NCBI RefSeq assembly: GCF_900111735.1
Contig: NZ_FOHW01000008.1
Coordinates: forward strand, 105,452 to 169,451
DNA from: Pseudomonas graminis
GTDB taxonomy: Bacteria; Pseudomonadota; Gammaproteobacteria; Pseudomonadales; Pseudomonadaceae
Reading direction: 5' to 3'
DNA: 64,000 bases
The notes beneath the pieces are model-generated. The model was not told the DNA's origin and made no database searches. It saw only the letters and a list, made by a program, of their open reading frames with translations. The position numbers and the translations under genes are program-made. Below, piece after piece: positions 26,073 to 36,219 of this stretch (position 1 is its first letter; each line of letters opens with the position of its first letter).

Positions 26073-28067
26073 ATGTTTAAAACAGTGCAGGCGCGCTATA
26101 CGGTCATATTTGTGGCCTTGATGGTGGTGATCGCAGTGATCACCGAGCAGGGAATCGTCCACTTGGTGACGCCCAAGGTCCGCGCGACCCAGGAGCAGGT
26201 GGTGCTGGGCCAGGTTGATCAGATCGGCACGCGTATCCTGTCGGACCTGGCCCGCGTAGAGGCGCAGTCCCGGGCGATCACCCAGGCAGTGCCGCTGCTG
26301 GACAGCGATGGCATCGACAAAGTGCTCCCAGGCCTGGTCGATCAATACGGCGATCAGAAGGTGTTCGGCGGCGGCGTGTGGCCGATGCCGGACAAGCGCA
26401 CCCCGGGGCGCAACAAACACAGTTCGTTTTTCCACCGTGACGGCAGTGGTCAGTTGGTGGTGAGCACGTTCTGGAACTCCGACCCTGCGCCCAACTACTG
26501 GGAACAGCCATGGCACCGCGCCGGGCAGAACGCCCCCAAGGGCAAATGCGCCTGGGCGGCCGCCTATCAGGACGAAGCCAGCCCGCAGCCGCGCACCAAC
26601 TGCGCGATGGGCATTTATAAAGATGGCGCGCTTTATGGCGTTTCGACCATCGACGTCACCCTGGGCTTCTTCAACGGCCTGATCCAGGAAAAGGAAAAAG
26701 ACATTCAGGGTCAGGTGATGATCGTCGAGCGCGACGGCAAGATCCTCACTAACCAGAGCCGCATTCCCGGCGAAATCATCCTCAAGAACATCGCAGGCTT
26801 CAGTGGCGAATCGATGTTCGCCAAGGCCATTCAGGACGGTCTGGGCAAGGTCTCTGGCGACGCTGTGTATTCCCGTGAATACATCGACCCGCAACTGGGT
26901 GACCTGACCTTCTTCCTGCGTCCGGTGGTGGGCACGCCGTGGATGATCGCCACCTCGCTGCCGACCGCCATGCTCACCGCCAGCAGCACCGAAGTGCTGA
27001 AAACCCTGGGCTGGCTGCAGATTCCACTGGTCATGCTGTTGCTGGTGGTGCTGGGTTTTGCCTTCCATCGCCTGCTGGCACGCTTGACGGTTTTGCGCAC
27101 CAACATCGACGCGCTGTCCTCGGGCGAAGCCGACCTGACCCGCCGCATTCCGATCAAAGGCCAGGACGAACTCGACGCTGTCGGCCACTCGGTCAACAAG
27201 TTCATTGCCTTCCAGCAAGCCATGATTGTCGAGGTGCGCAGCGGCACCGAGCAGATTTCCGCCGGGCTGGTGCAGTTGCAGGATCAGTCGCGCAACATCA
27301 ACCAGATCCTCAACCGCCACGCCTCGGAAACCGATCAGGCGGTGACCGCGATCAACGAGATGAGCGCCACCGCCGACAGCGTCGCCGAGAGTGCTACGCA
27401 GACGGCGAGCTTTACCCAATCGGCAAACGATGCCGCCCAGCGTTCCCGCGACGTCGTCGACGAAGCGTCGGTCAGCGTGCGGGCCTTGGTGGCGGAAGTT
27501 GAAGACGCGACCAAATACGTGCAGGAAATGCAGGTCGACGCCAAGCGCATCACCGATGTGCTCGGGGTCATCGGCGGCATTGCTCAGCAAACCAACCTGT
27601 TGGCGCTCAACGCGGCCATCGAAGCGGCGCGGGCCGGCGAGCAGGGCCGGGGCTTTGCCGTGGTGGCCGACGAGGTGCGGGCGCTGGCCGGTCGCACCCA
27701 GCAGAGCACGTCGGAGATCAACGAGATGCTTGCGCGACTGGAGCAGGGCGTGAGCACCGCGGTGGGCGCGATGGAAAAAACCAAGGTCAGTTGCCAGTCG
27801 ACGGCCGACCGTACCTCGCGGGTCAACGAAGGCCTGGACGGGATGGCCGGTTCAGTGCTGCGCATTCATGATCTGAGCGCCCACATTGCGACGGCGGCAG
27901 AAGAGCAGAGTGCGGTGACCGAGGAGATCAATCAGAACATGATCGCCATTCGGCACATGGTCGGCGAACTGGTGGGTTGTGGTCAGCAGACCGACACCAG
28001 CGTGGACGCGCTGATGGCGTCCAACGAGCGACTGGTGGCGATGATCGATCGCTTCAAGGTCCGCTAA
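26073..28067 (+). CDS. Methyl-accepting chemotaxis protein with dCache-type sensor
   Basis: 664 residues. TM1 about 8-30, a long periplasmic domain (31-310) of double-Cache type with the WP-MPD and Y-EPWH-like patterns, TM2 about 312-334, HAMP, and the signalling hairpin [20 protein letters not shown] near residue 505. ATG at 26073 gives an arginine-containing N-terminus next to TM1; ATG 26061 is possible. Ligand unknown. Confidence 0.93.
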   Translation: MFKTVQARYTVIFVALMVVIAVITEQGIVHLVTPKVRATQEQVVLGQVDQIGTRILSDLARVEAQSRAITQAVPLLDSDGIDKVLPGLVDQYGDQKVFGGGVWPMPDKRTPGRNKHSSFFHRDGSGQLVVSTFWNSDPAPNYWEQPWHRAGQNAPKGKCAWAAAYQDEASPQPRTNCAMGIYKDGALYGVSTIDVTLGFFNGLIQEKEKDIQGQVMIVERDGKILTNQSRIPGEIILKNIAGFSGESMFAKAIQDGLGKVSGDAVYSREYIDPQLGDLTFFLRPVVGTPWMIATSLPTAMLTASSTEVLKTLGWLQIPLVMLLLVVLGFAFHRLLARLTVLRTNIDALSSGEADLTRRIPIKGQDELDAVGHSVNKFIAFQQAMIVEVRSGTEQISAGLVQLQDQSRNINQILNRHASETDQAVTAINEMSATADSVAESATQTASFTQSANDAAQRSRDVVDEASVSVRALVAEVEDATKYVQEMQVDAKRITDVLGVIGGIAQQTNLLALNAAIEAARAGEQGRGFAVVADEVRALAGRTQQSTSEINEMLARLEQGVSTAVGAMEKTKVSCQSTADRTSRVNEGLDGMAGSVLRIHDLSAHIATAAEEQSAVTEEINQNMIAIRHMVGELVGCGQQTDTSVDALMASNERLVAMIDRFKVR

Positions 28068-28095
28068 CCGGCAATCCATTCACACGCGCAAAGCA

Positions 28096-28124
28096 AAGCC
28101 GGAGCCCATGAAGCTCCGGCTTTT
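28096..28124. terminator. Terminator between convergent genes
   Basis: Stem AAGCCGGAGC/GCTCCGGCTT with a 7-nt loop and flanking A/T runs, serving the chemoreceptor and the CBS gene. Confidence 0.88.
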
Positions 28125-28135
28125 GCTTGGTGGGC

Positions 28136-28582
28136 TCAGTAGCTTTCGCCGCGAATGTATTCCTGCATTTTTTCGATCAGCCTGGCCTGTTCCGCAATAG
28201 CTGCCTTGACCAGGTCGCCGATGGACAGCAGACCGATCAGTTGGCCTTCGTCCACCACCGGTAAATGGCGCAATCGGCGGTCGGTCATGATGTTCATGCA
28301 GTGCTCGACCGTGTGCTGCGAACCCACGGTCTGTACGTCGTGGGTCATGATGTCGCTGATCGGGGTGCCGGCCGAGGCGCGGCCTTTGAGCTCCATCTTG
28401 CGGGCGTAATCCCGCTCGCTGACGATGCCGACTACCTTGCCATCGCGCACCACCGGCACGGCACCAATGTTTTTCTCGGCCATCAACTTGATCGCCTCGA
28501 TGACCATCTGCCCGGGCCCGACGGTGTGGACGTCAGCGTGATGCGGGTCTTTCAACTTCAGTAGTTCGGCTACGGTCGTCAT
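28136..28582 (-). CDS. Tandem CBS-domain protein
   Basis: 148 residues with two CBS motifs (about 10-70, ending GIVSERDYARK, and 80-135, ending GLLSIGDLVKAAI). Such pairs bind adenine nucleotides. Start 28582 gives MTTVAELLKLK. Stand-alone CBS proteins are usually regulators; the target is unknown. Confidence 0.9.
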   Translation of the reverse strand: MTTVAELLKLKDPHHADVHTVGPGQMVIEAIKLMAEKNIGAVPVVRDGKVVGIVSERDYARKMELKGRASAGTPISDIMTHDVQTVGSQHTVEHCMNIMTDRRLRHLPVVDEGQLIGLLSIGDLVKAAIAEQARLIEKMQEYIRGESY

Positions 28583-28732
28583 GCTGGCCTCTCCGGCGCG
28601 TTTCTTGTGAGCACGGCCAATCGGGCCGTGCATAGAGAATCGTCGAGAGATGGCATTCCGGCAAGTTTGAAAGCGCCATGCAGAGCCCCAAAAGCGTCAT
28701 CCCGGCGGGCAGTTGCCGATTCTCTGAAAAGA

Positions 28733-29326
28733 TCAGGCCGATCCGTCAGAGGGCTTGCGTCGGGGGCGAGAGATCACCGATTCGATGTTCTTGCGTCCTA
28801 TCAGTAACGGGCTTTTGGCTTTGCGCGAGGCCGGCATGTCGGCCAGCCATTTGTACATCACCAGACAATCCACAAGCCCGAGCCGGGCATGGCGATAAGC
28901 GCGAGGCAGACGGCCGACGATCTCAAAACCGAGTTTCTGCCAGAGCGCGACGGCGACGTCGTTGGTGGCCACCACCGAGTTGAACTGCATGGCCGAGAAG
29001 CCGCTGTCCAGCGCCAGTTGCTGGGACTGTTCGCACATCAGGCGCGCGACACCGCGACCCCGCGCGGCCAGGGTGACCATGTAGCCACAGTTGCTGACAT
29101 GACTGCCGGGGCCGGCGGCGTTGGCCTTGAGGTAATAGCTGCCGAGCAGCACGCCGTCTTCTTCGGCGATCAGTGTGTGCAGCGGGTATTCCAGCCACAG
29201 GTGCCGGGCTTGCTCGAAGGTCAGGTCGGGGGCGTAGGCGTAGGTTTCCTGCGCCAGCACCACGGCCTGGAAGGTGGGCCAGAAGACCGTAAAGTCGTCG
29301 GCGGTCATGGGGCGGATGTGGATCAT
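28733..29326 (-). CDS. GNAT acetyltransferase
   Basis: 197 residues. N-terminal MIHIRPMTADDF, acetyl-CoA loop ARGRGVARLMC and the N-V-A-LWQKLGFEIVG element. Resembles the phosphinothricin/amino-acid N-acetyltransferase type, with an unusual basic C-terminal tail (SRPRRKPSDGSA). Substrate unknown. Confidence 0.85.
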   Translation of the reverse strand: MIHIRPMTADDFTVFWPTFQAVVLAQETYAYAPDLTFEQARHLWLEYPLHTLIAEEDGVLLGSYYLKANAAGPGSHVSNCGYMVTLAARGRGVARLMCEQSQQLALDSGFSAMQFNSVVATNDVAVALWQKLGFEIVGRLPRAYRHARLGLVDCLVMYKWLADMPASRKAKSPLLIGRKNIESVISRPRRKPSDGSA

Positions 29327-29380
29327 GGGGCGATTCCGGAATTCGGGGGAGATGCAGGTCTTACGAACAATGTGGTTCAT

Positions 29381-29487
29381 GTGGGAGTGACCGGGGTGGC
29401 GCTCCACCTTGCTCACGAAGGCCGTTTCACTACCGCCAGATATGCGTTGGCCGATCGGGCCTCTTCGCGAGCAAGCTCATTCCCACA
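29381..29487. repeat. REP-like inverted pair with interrupted left arm
   Basis: Right arm 29459-29487 (TCGCGAGCAAGCTCATTCCCAC core) is matched by GTGGGAGTGA at 29381 and CTTGCTCACGAAGGCC at 29408. A 17-nt stretch between the two halves of the left arm breaks the pairing. Confidence 0.6.
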
Positions 29488-29535
29488 GGGAGGTGCGGTG
29501 TGGCGCCTGAAGTATGACCACAGGCGGATACAGTG

Positions 29536-30909
29536 TTATGAAACCACTCGATAACACGGCACATACGCCGCGCCGCCCGGCAGCTTCATCCGGTGCTGCT
29601 CGACGAAGGCCTGCAACAGCTTGTCCAGGGGCTGCATCACTTCAGCGTCACCGTGGATTTCATACGGGCCGTGCTCCTCGATCAGGCGAATGCCCTTGTC
29701 CTTGACGTTGCCGGCCACGATCCCGGAAAACGCCCGACGCAGGTTGGCCGCCAGTTCGTGGGGCGGCAGGTCGCGGCGCAGTTGCAGGCTGGCCATGTTG
29801 GCGTGGGTCGGATCGAACGGACGCTGGAAGCTCTCTTCGATCTTCAGCAGCCAGTTGAAGTGGAAGGCGTCGGCGCGGTCGCGGCGGAACTGGCGCACCG
29901 ACGCAAGGCCAAGGGTCATCTGCCGCGCCACTTCCGACGGGTTGTCGATGATGATCTGGTAATGCTTGTGCGCTTCTTCGCCCAAGGTCGCGCTGACAAA
30001 CGCGTGCAGCTGCTCCAGGTACGGCGCGGTGCTTTTCGGGCCGGTCAGGATGACCGGGAACGGCAGGTTCTGGTTGTCCGGGTGCATGAGGATGCCGAGC
30101 AGGTAAAGGAACTCCTCCGCCGTGCCTGCGCCACCCGGGAAAATGATGATGCCGTGGCCGACCCGAACGAAGGCTTCCAGGCGCTTTTCGATGTCCGGCA
30201 GGATCACCAGCTCGTTGACGATCGGGTTCGGCGCTTCGGCCGCGATGATGCCCGGCTCGGTCAGGCCCAGGTAGCGACCGCCGGTGATGCGCTGCTTGGC
30301 GTGGGCAATGGTTGCGCCCTTCATCGGGCCTTTCATCACGCCAGGGCCACAGCCCGTGCAGATGTCCAGTTTGCGCAGGCCCAGCTCATGGCCGACTTTC
30401 TTGGTGTATTTGTATTCTTCGGTGTTGATGGAGTGGCCGCCCCAGCACACCACCATCTTCGGTTCGACGCCGGGGCGCAGGGTGCGGGCGTTGCGCAGCA
30501 AGTGGAAAACGTAATCGGTGATGCCCTGGGAGCTGCTCAGGTCGATGCGCTGGCTGTCGAGCTCGCTCTCGGTGTAGACGATATCGCGCAAGGCGCTGAA
30601 GAGCATTTCCCGGGTGCTGGCGATCATCTCGCCGTCGACGAAGGCGTCGGCCGGAGCGTTCAGCAGTTCAAGGCGCACGCCGCGGTCTTGCTGGTGGATG
30701 CGCACTTCGAAGTCCTGGTAGGCCTCGAGGATGGTCTTGGCGTTATCGACATGGGCGCCGGTATTGAGGATGGCCAGGGCGCACTGGCGGAACAGGGTGT
30801 AAATGCTGCCGGAGCCTGCGGCACTGAGCTGCTGGACTTCACGTTGCGACAGGGTTTCCAGGCTGCCCTTGGGGCTGACCGAAGCGTTGATGACGTGTCT
30901 TGGAGCCAT
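29536..30909 (-). CDS. ppnN: Nucleotide 5'-monophosphate nucleosidase PpnN (LOG family)
   Basis: 457 residues, close to E. coli PpnN/YgdH (454). Hydrolyses purine and pyrimidine nucleoside monophosphates to base and ribose 5-phosphate; in E. coli it is stimulated by (p)ppGpp. The LOG motif FPGGAGTAEEF is at about residues 257-267. The start at 30909 gives MAPRHVINASVSP. Links with the ribose/nucleoside genes at the window start only by pathway. Confidence 0.93.
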   Translation of the reverse strand: MAPRHVINASVSPKGSLETLSQREVQQLSAAGSGSIYTLFRQCALAILNTGAHVDNAKTILEAYQDFEVRIHQQDRGVRLELLNAPADAFVDGEMIASTREMLFSALRDIVYTESELDSQRIDLSSSQGITDYVFHLLRNARTLRPGVEPKMVVCWGGHSINTEEYKYTKKVGHELGLRKLDICTGCGPGVMKGPMKGATIAHAKQRITGGRYLGLTEPGIIAAEAPNPIVNELVILPDIEKRLEAFVRVGHGIIIFPGGAGTAEEFLYLLGILMHPDNQNLPFPVILTGPKSTAPYLEQLHAFVSATLGEEAHKHYQIIIDNPSEVARQMTLGLASVRQFRRDRADAFHFNWLLKIEESFQRPFDPTHANMASLQLRRDLPPHELAANLRRAFSGIVAGNVKDKGIRLIEEHGPYEIHGDAEVMQPLDKLLQAFVEQHRMKLPGGAAYVPCYRVVS

Positions 30910-31109
30910 TCTTGATTCCTTGAAAGCGGTGCCGGCGGCCGCGAGGGGGCAGGGCACGAATACAGTGAACGTTCGAGACGCTCACCCATGGGGCCATTTT
31001 TTACATCGGTTGGTCAGGAAAGCAAACGTTGTGAGCGTGAATCTGGAAATTTCCCGTGACCCCGGTATGCTGCTCCTCGACGCCCAGACCCATCGGCCTT
31101 CCCGACGCT

Positions 31110-31637
31110 ATGATCTTCAACTTCATGATTTTTCTCCTGACCCTTGTCGCCATGGAAGGGGTCGGCTTCCTCGCCCACAAGTACGTCATGCACGGCTGGG
31201 GCTGGTGCCTGCACAAGTCCCACCACGAAGAACAGCTCGGCGCCTTCGAAACCAACGACCTCTATCTGCTGGCCCTGGCCCTGGTGGCGATCGCGCTGAT
31301 CGTTGCCGGCAACAGCGGCCATGACCCGCTGCAATGGGTGGGCGCCGGCGTTGCGGCGTTCGGCTTGATTTACGTGCTGGTTCACGACGGCATGGTCCAT
31401 CGCCACTGGCCTGCGCGACCGCGTCCGCGCAGTCGCTACCTCAAACGCCTTTATCACGCGCACTTGATGCACCACGCGGTCAAAGGCCGGCGCAACAGTG
31501 TGTCCTTCGGCTTCCTTTATGCGCCCTCGGCGGCCACCCTGAAAAAGCAGCTGCGCGATCATCGTTCGGCCCCACGTGACGAGCGTTGCCGGGATCTCAG
31601 TGGCGCTGCCATGGGCACGGATCTGCAGAACGGCTGA
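31110..31637 (+). CDS. crtZ: Beta-carotene hydroxylase-like protein (CrtZ)
   Basis: 175-residue membrane di-iron hydroxylase. Histidine clusters fit the family: HKYVMH (23-28), HKSHH (36-40), HDGMVHRHW and YHAHLMHH. Several hydrophobic segments. CrtZ converts beta-carotene to zeaxanthin. No crtE/B/I/Y gene is in the window. No good ribosome site precedes the ATG; GTG 31056 is an upstream alternative. Confidence 0.85.
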   Translation: MIFNFMIFLLTLVAMEGVGFLAHKYVMHGWGWCLHKSHHEEQLGAFETNDLYLLALALVAIALIVAGNSGHDPLQWVGAGVAAFGLIYVLVHDGMVHRHWPARPRPRSRYLKRLYHAHLMHHAVKGRRNSVSFGFLYAPSAATLKKQLRDHRSAPRDERCRDLSGAAMGTDLQNG

Positions 31638-31768
31638 ACGGATGCCACGCCGAACCTGTCATTAATTTCATGTGCGTCGCGCTGTTCAGCGCTGCGTTGC
31701 TGTCGTAGAACTGACGGTCAGTCGGCTCACGCTGTTAACCCAACCGAATTTCTTCTCCGGAGAACCCC

Positions 31769-32488
31769 ATGACTCAGGCATCGACACAGGCAACGGGCAA
31801 GACCATCACGTTCAAGCGCCCGGACGGCAAAGAACTGAGTGGCTATCTGGCCAGCCCGGCCAAAACCGAAGGCGCACCGGCGGTGGTAGTGATTCAGGAA
31901 TGGTGGGGCCTGAACGACCAGATCCGTGGCGTGGCCGATCGTCTTGCGGCGTGCGGTTATCTGGCGCTCGTGCCCGATCTGTACCGTGGTGAAATGACGG
32001 TCGAGGAAGAAGAAGCCCACCACCTGATGGATAAACTCGACTTCGCCGACGCCGCCACCCAAGACATTCGCGGCGCCGTGCAGTACCTCAAGGGCCACAG
32101 CCAGAAAGTCGGTGTCACCGGTTTTTGCATGGGCGGCGCGCTGACCCTGCTGGCACTGAACTTCATCCCCGAGCTGTCCGCTGGCGTGGTGTTCTACGGC
32201 ATGCCGCCGCTGGAATTCCTCGACCCTGCCGCGATTAAGGTGCCGGTGCTGGCGCATTGGGGCACCCAGGATGAGTTTTTCCCGGCGGATGGCGTCGATC
32301 AGCTCGAAGCCAAACTCAGCGAAGGCGGCGTCGACCTGGAATTCCACCGCTACCTGGCGCACCACGCCTTCGCCAACGAAGAAGCCGTCGGGCCTGGCCG
32401 GATTCCGGGCACGCAATACGATCCGGTCTGGGCACAACTGGCCATGGACCGTACGCTGACCTTCTTCGGCCGGACGCTGTGGGGCTAA
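31769..32488 (+). CDS. Dienelactone hydrolase family protein
   Basis: 239-residue alpha/beta hydrolase. Nucleophile Cys119 in GFCMGG, Asp in WGTQDEFF and His in LAHHAFANE form the Cys-Asp-His triad of dienelactone hydrolases. N-terminal EWWGLND is also typical. No aromatic-degradation genes are nearby, so the natural ester substrate is open. Confidence 0.92.
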   Translation: MTQASTQATGKTITFKRPDGKELSGYLASPAKTEGAPAVVVIQEWWGLNDQIRGVADRLAACGYLALVPDLYRGEMTVEEEEAHHLMDKLDFADAATQDIRGAVQYLKGHSQKVGVTGFCMGGALTLLALNFIPELSAGVVFYGMPPLEFLDPAAIKVPVLAHWGTQDEFFPADGVDQLEAKLSEGGVDLEFHRYLAHHAFANEEAVGPGRIPGTQYDPVWAQLAMDRTLTFFGRTLWG

Positions 32489-32509
32489 GCGAATCCTTGG
32501 CCGCGCGCG

Positions 32510-33229
32510 TCAGCCAGCGCTGAAACCGCCGTCCACGGTCAGGGTCACGCCGTTGATCATGCCGGCGTCGTCGCTAAGCAGGAACGCGATGGTCGCGGCG
32601 ATTTCCCCGGGCTGTACGAAGCGGCCCAGGGGAATGCGCGACAGCATCGCGCCGGCCTTCACCGGGTCGCTCCAGGCCTTGTCCGCCATCGGCGTCAGCG
32701 TCACCACCGGATTCACGCTGTTGACACGGATGCCGTAGGCGCCCAGCTCGACGGCCATCACCCGGGTCATGGCATCCAGCGCGGCTTTCGACGCGCAGTA
32801 GGCCAGATGATCCCGTGTGCCGACCGCCGCGGCCAGGCTTGAGACGTTGACGATAGCGCCCGGCACACCGCGAGCGATCAGGTCACGGGCGACAATTTGC
32901 GCCACGACCATGGGCGCCCGGGTGTTCACCGCCATCAAGTGATCGAAGGTCTCGACCGAGGTGTCGAGAAACGATTCCAGCTCGACCACTCCCGCGCAGT
33001 TGACCAACAAGTCGATGGGCAACGCCGAGGCCACGGCCGCGCGGGTCGCGTCGACGTCGGCCAGGTCCGCGACCGACGTGAGCGCGCAATACGCCAGATC
33101 ATCCGGGTTGCGCCCCATGGCGATCACTTGCGCACCGCAGCGCTCCAGCCACTGCACCGTTTCCCGGCCAATGCCCTTGCCCGCGCCGGTGACCAGAATC
33201 CGCTTGCCGCTAAAGTCATGATGGGCCAT
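32510..33229 (-). CDS. SDR reductase, L-xylulose reductase (DCXR)-like
   Basis: 239 residues. NAD(P) motif TGAGKGIGR, NCAG, and catalytic Ser with YCASK. The whole length resembles L-xylulose reductase, including ARGVPGAIVNVSS and LGRF. Start 33229 is chosen because GGAG lies 7 nt upstream and it matches family N-termini. An ATG at 33289 overlapping the sorC stop (ATGA) would add 20 residues. Probably oxidises or reduces the sugar alcohol imported by the ABC system upstream. Confidence 0.85.
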   Translation of the reverse strand: MAHHDFSGKRILVTGAGKGIGRETVQWLERCGAQVIAMGRNPDDLAYCALTSVADLADVDATRAAVASALPIDLLVNCAGVVELESFLDTSVETFDHLMAVNTRAPMVVAQIVARDLIARGVPGAIVNVSSLAAAVGTRDHLAYCASKAALDAMTRVMAVELGAYGIRVNSVNPVVTLTPMADKAWSDPVKAGAMLSRIPLGRFVQPGEIAATIAFLLSDDAGMINGVTLTVDGGFSAG

Positions 33230-33252
33230 CGCGATCGCTCCATAGGGGAAGG

Positions 33253-33275
33253 TAGGACTGGCTTTAGCCGGGAAG
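33253..33275. repeat. Short REP-type palindrome
   Basis: Core GGCTTTAGCC within GGACTGGCTTTAGCCGGGAA. The same element occurs at 55652 and 58311. It lies inside the possible N-terminal extension of the SDR gene, another argument for the later start. Confidence 0.6.
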
Positions 33276-33285
33276 GCGGCAGTCG

Positions 33286-34269
33286 TCATAATGAGTTGTC
33301 ATCGAGCAGTTGCCGCGCCGCGCTTTCATCGATGACCAGCTCGTGGACGACATTGCGCAGCAGCACCGCGCGAATGATGTCGGCCTTGTACGGCCCACCG
33401 GAAACCAGCACGACCTTCTTGATCCGCCGCAGGTCTTCGAGGTCCAGGGAGACGGCGCGACGGTTCAGCGGGTGATTGACTTCGTTGCCGTCGCGGTCCA
33501 GCCAGCGGCCCAGCAAGTCACCCACGGCACCGGCGGCACGCAGCGAGCTCGCGTCCTCATCGTTGACCAGGCCCAGTTCCAGCATGAGTGAGCGCTCGCT
33601 CAAATCACCGACGGTGAGCAACGCCAGGTCGGCCTGCCGCGCCTTGCCGAGCACGGCTTGCACCGAGGCTTCTTCGAGGTACATATCGCGGTATTGCTCT
33701 GAAGGCGCGAACACCGGCGCGGCGAGGTAGTACCAGGAGCCGCCGAACAGCCCGGCAAAACTCGAGGCGATTTCCACCGTGTTGTTGGCCGAGCCGTAAT
33801 GCAGGCCGCCGAGCAGCGACAGCACGGTCAGGTTCGGCAGCGCCCGCGCCGAGAGTTCGCGCACCGCCTGGCGCAGCGTACGGCCCCAGCCCACGGCGAC
33901 GATGCTGCCGTCGACGAGGTATTCCTCGATGCTCGGCGCAATGCCGACGCCGAGCACGCGAAAGATGCTTGCCGGGTCATCCGGCGAGGGCACCACGGTG
34001 ACGCGACGCAGGCCGAAACGCGCTTGCAGGCGGTCTTCCAGTTCGATGCAGGCGGCCAGCGGCGAAGTAATGCGAATCTGCACCACACCGGTTTCGCGGC
34101 AGGTCGCCAGCGCCTTGTTGACCCGCACGCGGGTGATGCCCAGCCGGTCGGCGATCTGCTGCTGGGTCATGTTGTTGACGTAATAGGACCAGGCGATGCG
34201 AATGTTGAACTGGTCCTCGGTGTTCACCGGTTCGGCGTGGGCGGTGGTGTCCGGATAAAGGTTTTGCAC
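33286..34269 (-). CDS. SorC/DeoR-family sugar-binding regulator
   Basis: 327 residues. Helix-turn-helix at about 34-54 (MTQQQIADRLGITRVRVNKAL region), then the SorC effector domain with VAVGWGRTL, LLGG and the C-terminal VVLVSGGPYKADII. Members respond to phosphorylated sugars or polyols. Lies between the reductase and the transporter genes; its likely operator is the palindrome at 37664. Confidence 0.92.
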   Translation of the reverse strand: MQNLYPDTTAHAEPVNTEDQFNIRIAWSYYVNNMTQQQIADRLGITRVRVNKALATCRETGVVQIRITSPLAACIELEDRLQARFGLRRVTVVPSPDDPASIFRVLGVGIAPSIEEYLVDGSIVAVGWGRTLRQAVRELSARALPNLTVLSLLGGLHYGSANNTVEIASSFAGLFGGSWYYLAAPVFAPSEQYRDMYLEEASVQAVLGKARQADLALLTVGDLSERSLMLELGLVNDEDASSLRAAGAVGDLLGRWLDRDGNEVNHPLNRRAVSLDLEDLRRIKKVVLVSGGPYKADIIRAVLLRNVVHELVIDESAARQLLDDNSL

Positions 34270-34305
34270 GGCGGTGTCCTTACTGTGGCCGGTAAAGCGG
34301 GGCGT

Positions 34306-35172
34306 CTATTTCACGGCGCCCATGGTCAGCCCTTGTACCAGATGCCTGGATACCATCAACGCGAAAATAATCACCGGGAACACGATCAGTGTGCCGGTGG
34401 CCATGATCTCGCCCCAGGGCAAGTCGTAGCCGCTCATGAAGCTGGTGGCGGTCACCGGCGCGGTGCGGGCGGTATTGCGCGTCAGCACCAGCGCATAGAG
34501 CAACTCGTTCCAGGAAAAGATGAACGAGAAGATCGCCGACACCGCCACCCCAGGCATCGCCAGGGGCAGGGCGATGCGCCAGAAGATGGTGAAGCGTGAC
34601 GCGCCCGACAGCCGCGCGGCTTCGTCCAGATCCTTCGGCACGCCGCGAAACTGGTCAGTGCAGATCCACACGACGATGGGCAGGTTGAAGGTCAGGTAGA
34701 TCAGGATCAGCACCAGATGGGTGTCGATCAGGCCCATGTTGCGCGCCATCAGAAAGATCGGCAGCGCCACGACGATAGGACTGAGCATGCGGTTGGTGAT
34801 GAACCAGAACCACAGGTCTTCCTTGCCCTTGAATTCAAACCGCGCCAGCGCGTAAGCCGCCGGCGTGCCGAGGCCAACGGCGAGCACCGTGGTGCAGACC
34901 GCGACGATCAGCGAGTTGCCCAGGCTGTGCAGGACATCGCGCTCGAACAGCACTTTTACGTAGTTATCCAGGTGCGGCGTGAACGCCCAGATCGGTGGCG
35001 AGGCGAGGGCTTCTGCCTGGGTCTTGAGGCTGGTGGCGACCATCCAGTAGAACGGAAACACCGCGAACAGGAAGATCGCCAGCAGGCCGACCAGATGCCA
35101 GCCATTGACTCTCGCCCGTGGCCGCAGGTGGGCAGGGGTGGCCGAGGTTTTCGCGCCCGTAACGGTCGCCAT
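34306..35172 (-). CDS. Sugar/polyol ABC transporter permease (MalG-like)
   Basis: 288 residues with six predicted TM helices. The cytoplasmic EAA loop reads [21 protein letters not shown]. Lies one base after the other permease, so the pair is translated together. CUT1-type, pairing with the ATPase at 37773. Confidence 0.92.
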   Translation of the reverse strand: MATVTGAKTSATPAHLRPRARVNGWHLVGLLAIFLFAVFPFYWMVATSLKTQAEALASPPIWAFTPHLDNYVKVLFERDVLHSLGNSLIVAVCTTVLAVGLGTPAAYALARFEFKGKEDLWFWFITNRMLSPIVVALPIFLMARNMGLIDTHLVLILIYLTFNLPIVVWICTDQFRGVPKDLDEAARLSGASRFTIFWRIALPLAMPGVAVSAIFSFIFSWNELLYALVLTRNTARTAPVTATSFMSGYDLPWGEIMATGTLIVFPVIIFALMVSRHLVQGLTMGAVK

Positions 35173-35173
35173 G

Positions 35174-36079
35174 TCAGATCTCCCGATAAACGAATTTGAT
35201 GTACAGCCGGGCCAGCACGATGGTCAGGATCAGCATGAGGATCGCCTGCGCCGACGCGACGCCCTGATCGAACACGCGAAAGCCGATGCGCTGGATGTAC
35301 ACGCTGACCAGTTCGGTTGCCGCCCCAGGCCCGCCGCGGGTCATGGTGAACACGGTGTCGAACATCTTGAGGATGTCAGCGGTGCGCAGAATCAGGATCA
35401 CCGTCGCGCTGGGCAATAGAAACGGCAGCTGCACGTAACGCACGATCTGCCAGCGGCTACGGGTTTCCAGACGCGCGGCCTCTTCAATCTCATTGGGGAC
35501 CATGGTCAGCCCCGCCAGCAGCACCAGCGCGCAGAAGGGCGTCCACTGCCAGATGTCCATCAGCGCCACGGCAATGAACGCGTTGGTGGTGTCGCCCAGC
35601 CATTCGACCGGCCCGGCGTTGACCAGTGAGAGCAGGGCGTTGGCCACCCCGAAATCGCGGTTGAAGATCAGCCGGCCAATCAGCCCGGCCACGGCGGGCG
35701 CGGTGGCCAGCGGGATGACCAGGCTCATGCGTGCCAGCAGTTTGAAACCGGAAAGGCCAGGCTTGTGCAGCATCAGCGCGATGATCAGCCCCAGCGCCAG
35801 CTGGATCGGCACCACGGTGATGAGAAACAGCCCGGTTCGCCCCAGCGCGGCCCAGAACGACGCGTCGTTGAGCACGTTGAGGTAGTTGTCGAAGCCGATG
35901 AAAGGCGTCGCGTCTTTTGGCCGGGCCAGGTTGTACTGGCGGAACGAGTTCACCAGCGCGAACACCGTCGGAAAGATGCCGATCAGCGCCAGGGCAACGG
36001 TGGCCGGCGCGAGAAAGGCAAAGGCCGCGCGGGTGTTGTTCCACAGGGTCGGGAAGGGTGGTTTTTTCTTGTTGGTCAT
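35174..36079 (-). CDS. Sugar/polyol ABC transporter permease (MalF-like)
   Basis: 301 residues, six TM helices, EAA loop [21 protein letters not shown]. The start at 36079 ([10 protein letters not shown]) is the only one that avoids reading through the REPIN upstream. Confidence 0.92.
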   Translation of the reverse strand: MTNKKKPPFPTLWNNTRAAFAFLAPATVALALIGIFPTVFALVNSFRQYNLARPKDATPFIGFDNYLNVLNDASFWAALGRTGLFLITVVPIQLALGLIIALMLHKPGLSGFKLLARMSLVIPLATAPAVAGLIGRLIFNRDFGVANALLSLVNAGPVEWLGDTTNAFIAVALMDIWQWTPFCALVLLAGLTMVPNEIEEAARLETRSRWQIVRYVQLPFLLPSATVILILRTADILKMFDTVFTMTRGGPGAATELVSVYIQRIGFRVFDQGVASAQAILMLILTIVLARLYIKFVYREI

Positions 36080-36120
36080 GGGGGTGAGTCTCGAGTCGAT
36101 CAGGGACAGACGGCCGAGCC

Positions 36121-36212
36121 CCTGTAGGAGCGCGCTTGCCCGCGATTGCGGTATGTCAGACCTGGACATGTCGCAGACACATTGCAATCGCGGGCAAGCG
36201 CGCTCCTACAGG
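36121..36212. repeat. REPIN: perfect 29-bp inverted repeat
   Basis: Left arm 36121-36149 and right arm 36184-36212 are exact reverse complements (core GTAGGAGCGCGCTTGCCCGC) around a 34-nt loop. It fills the gap between the binding-protein and permease genes. A single copy of the same element is at 54733. Confidence 0.92.
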
Positions 36213-36219
36213 TGGGGTA

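Noticed and set aside
25995..27590. 531-codon minus-strand frame opposite the second chemoreceptor
   Set aside because: His/Asp/Gln-rich low-complexity translation typical of antisense frames; the sense frame is a complete chemoreceptor.
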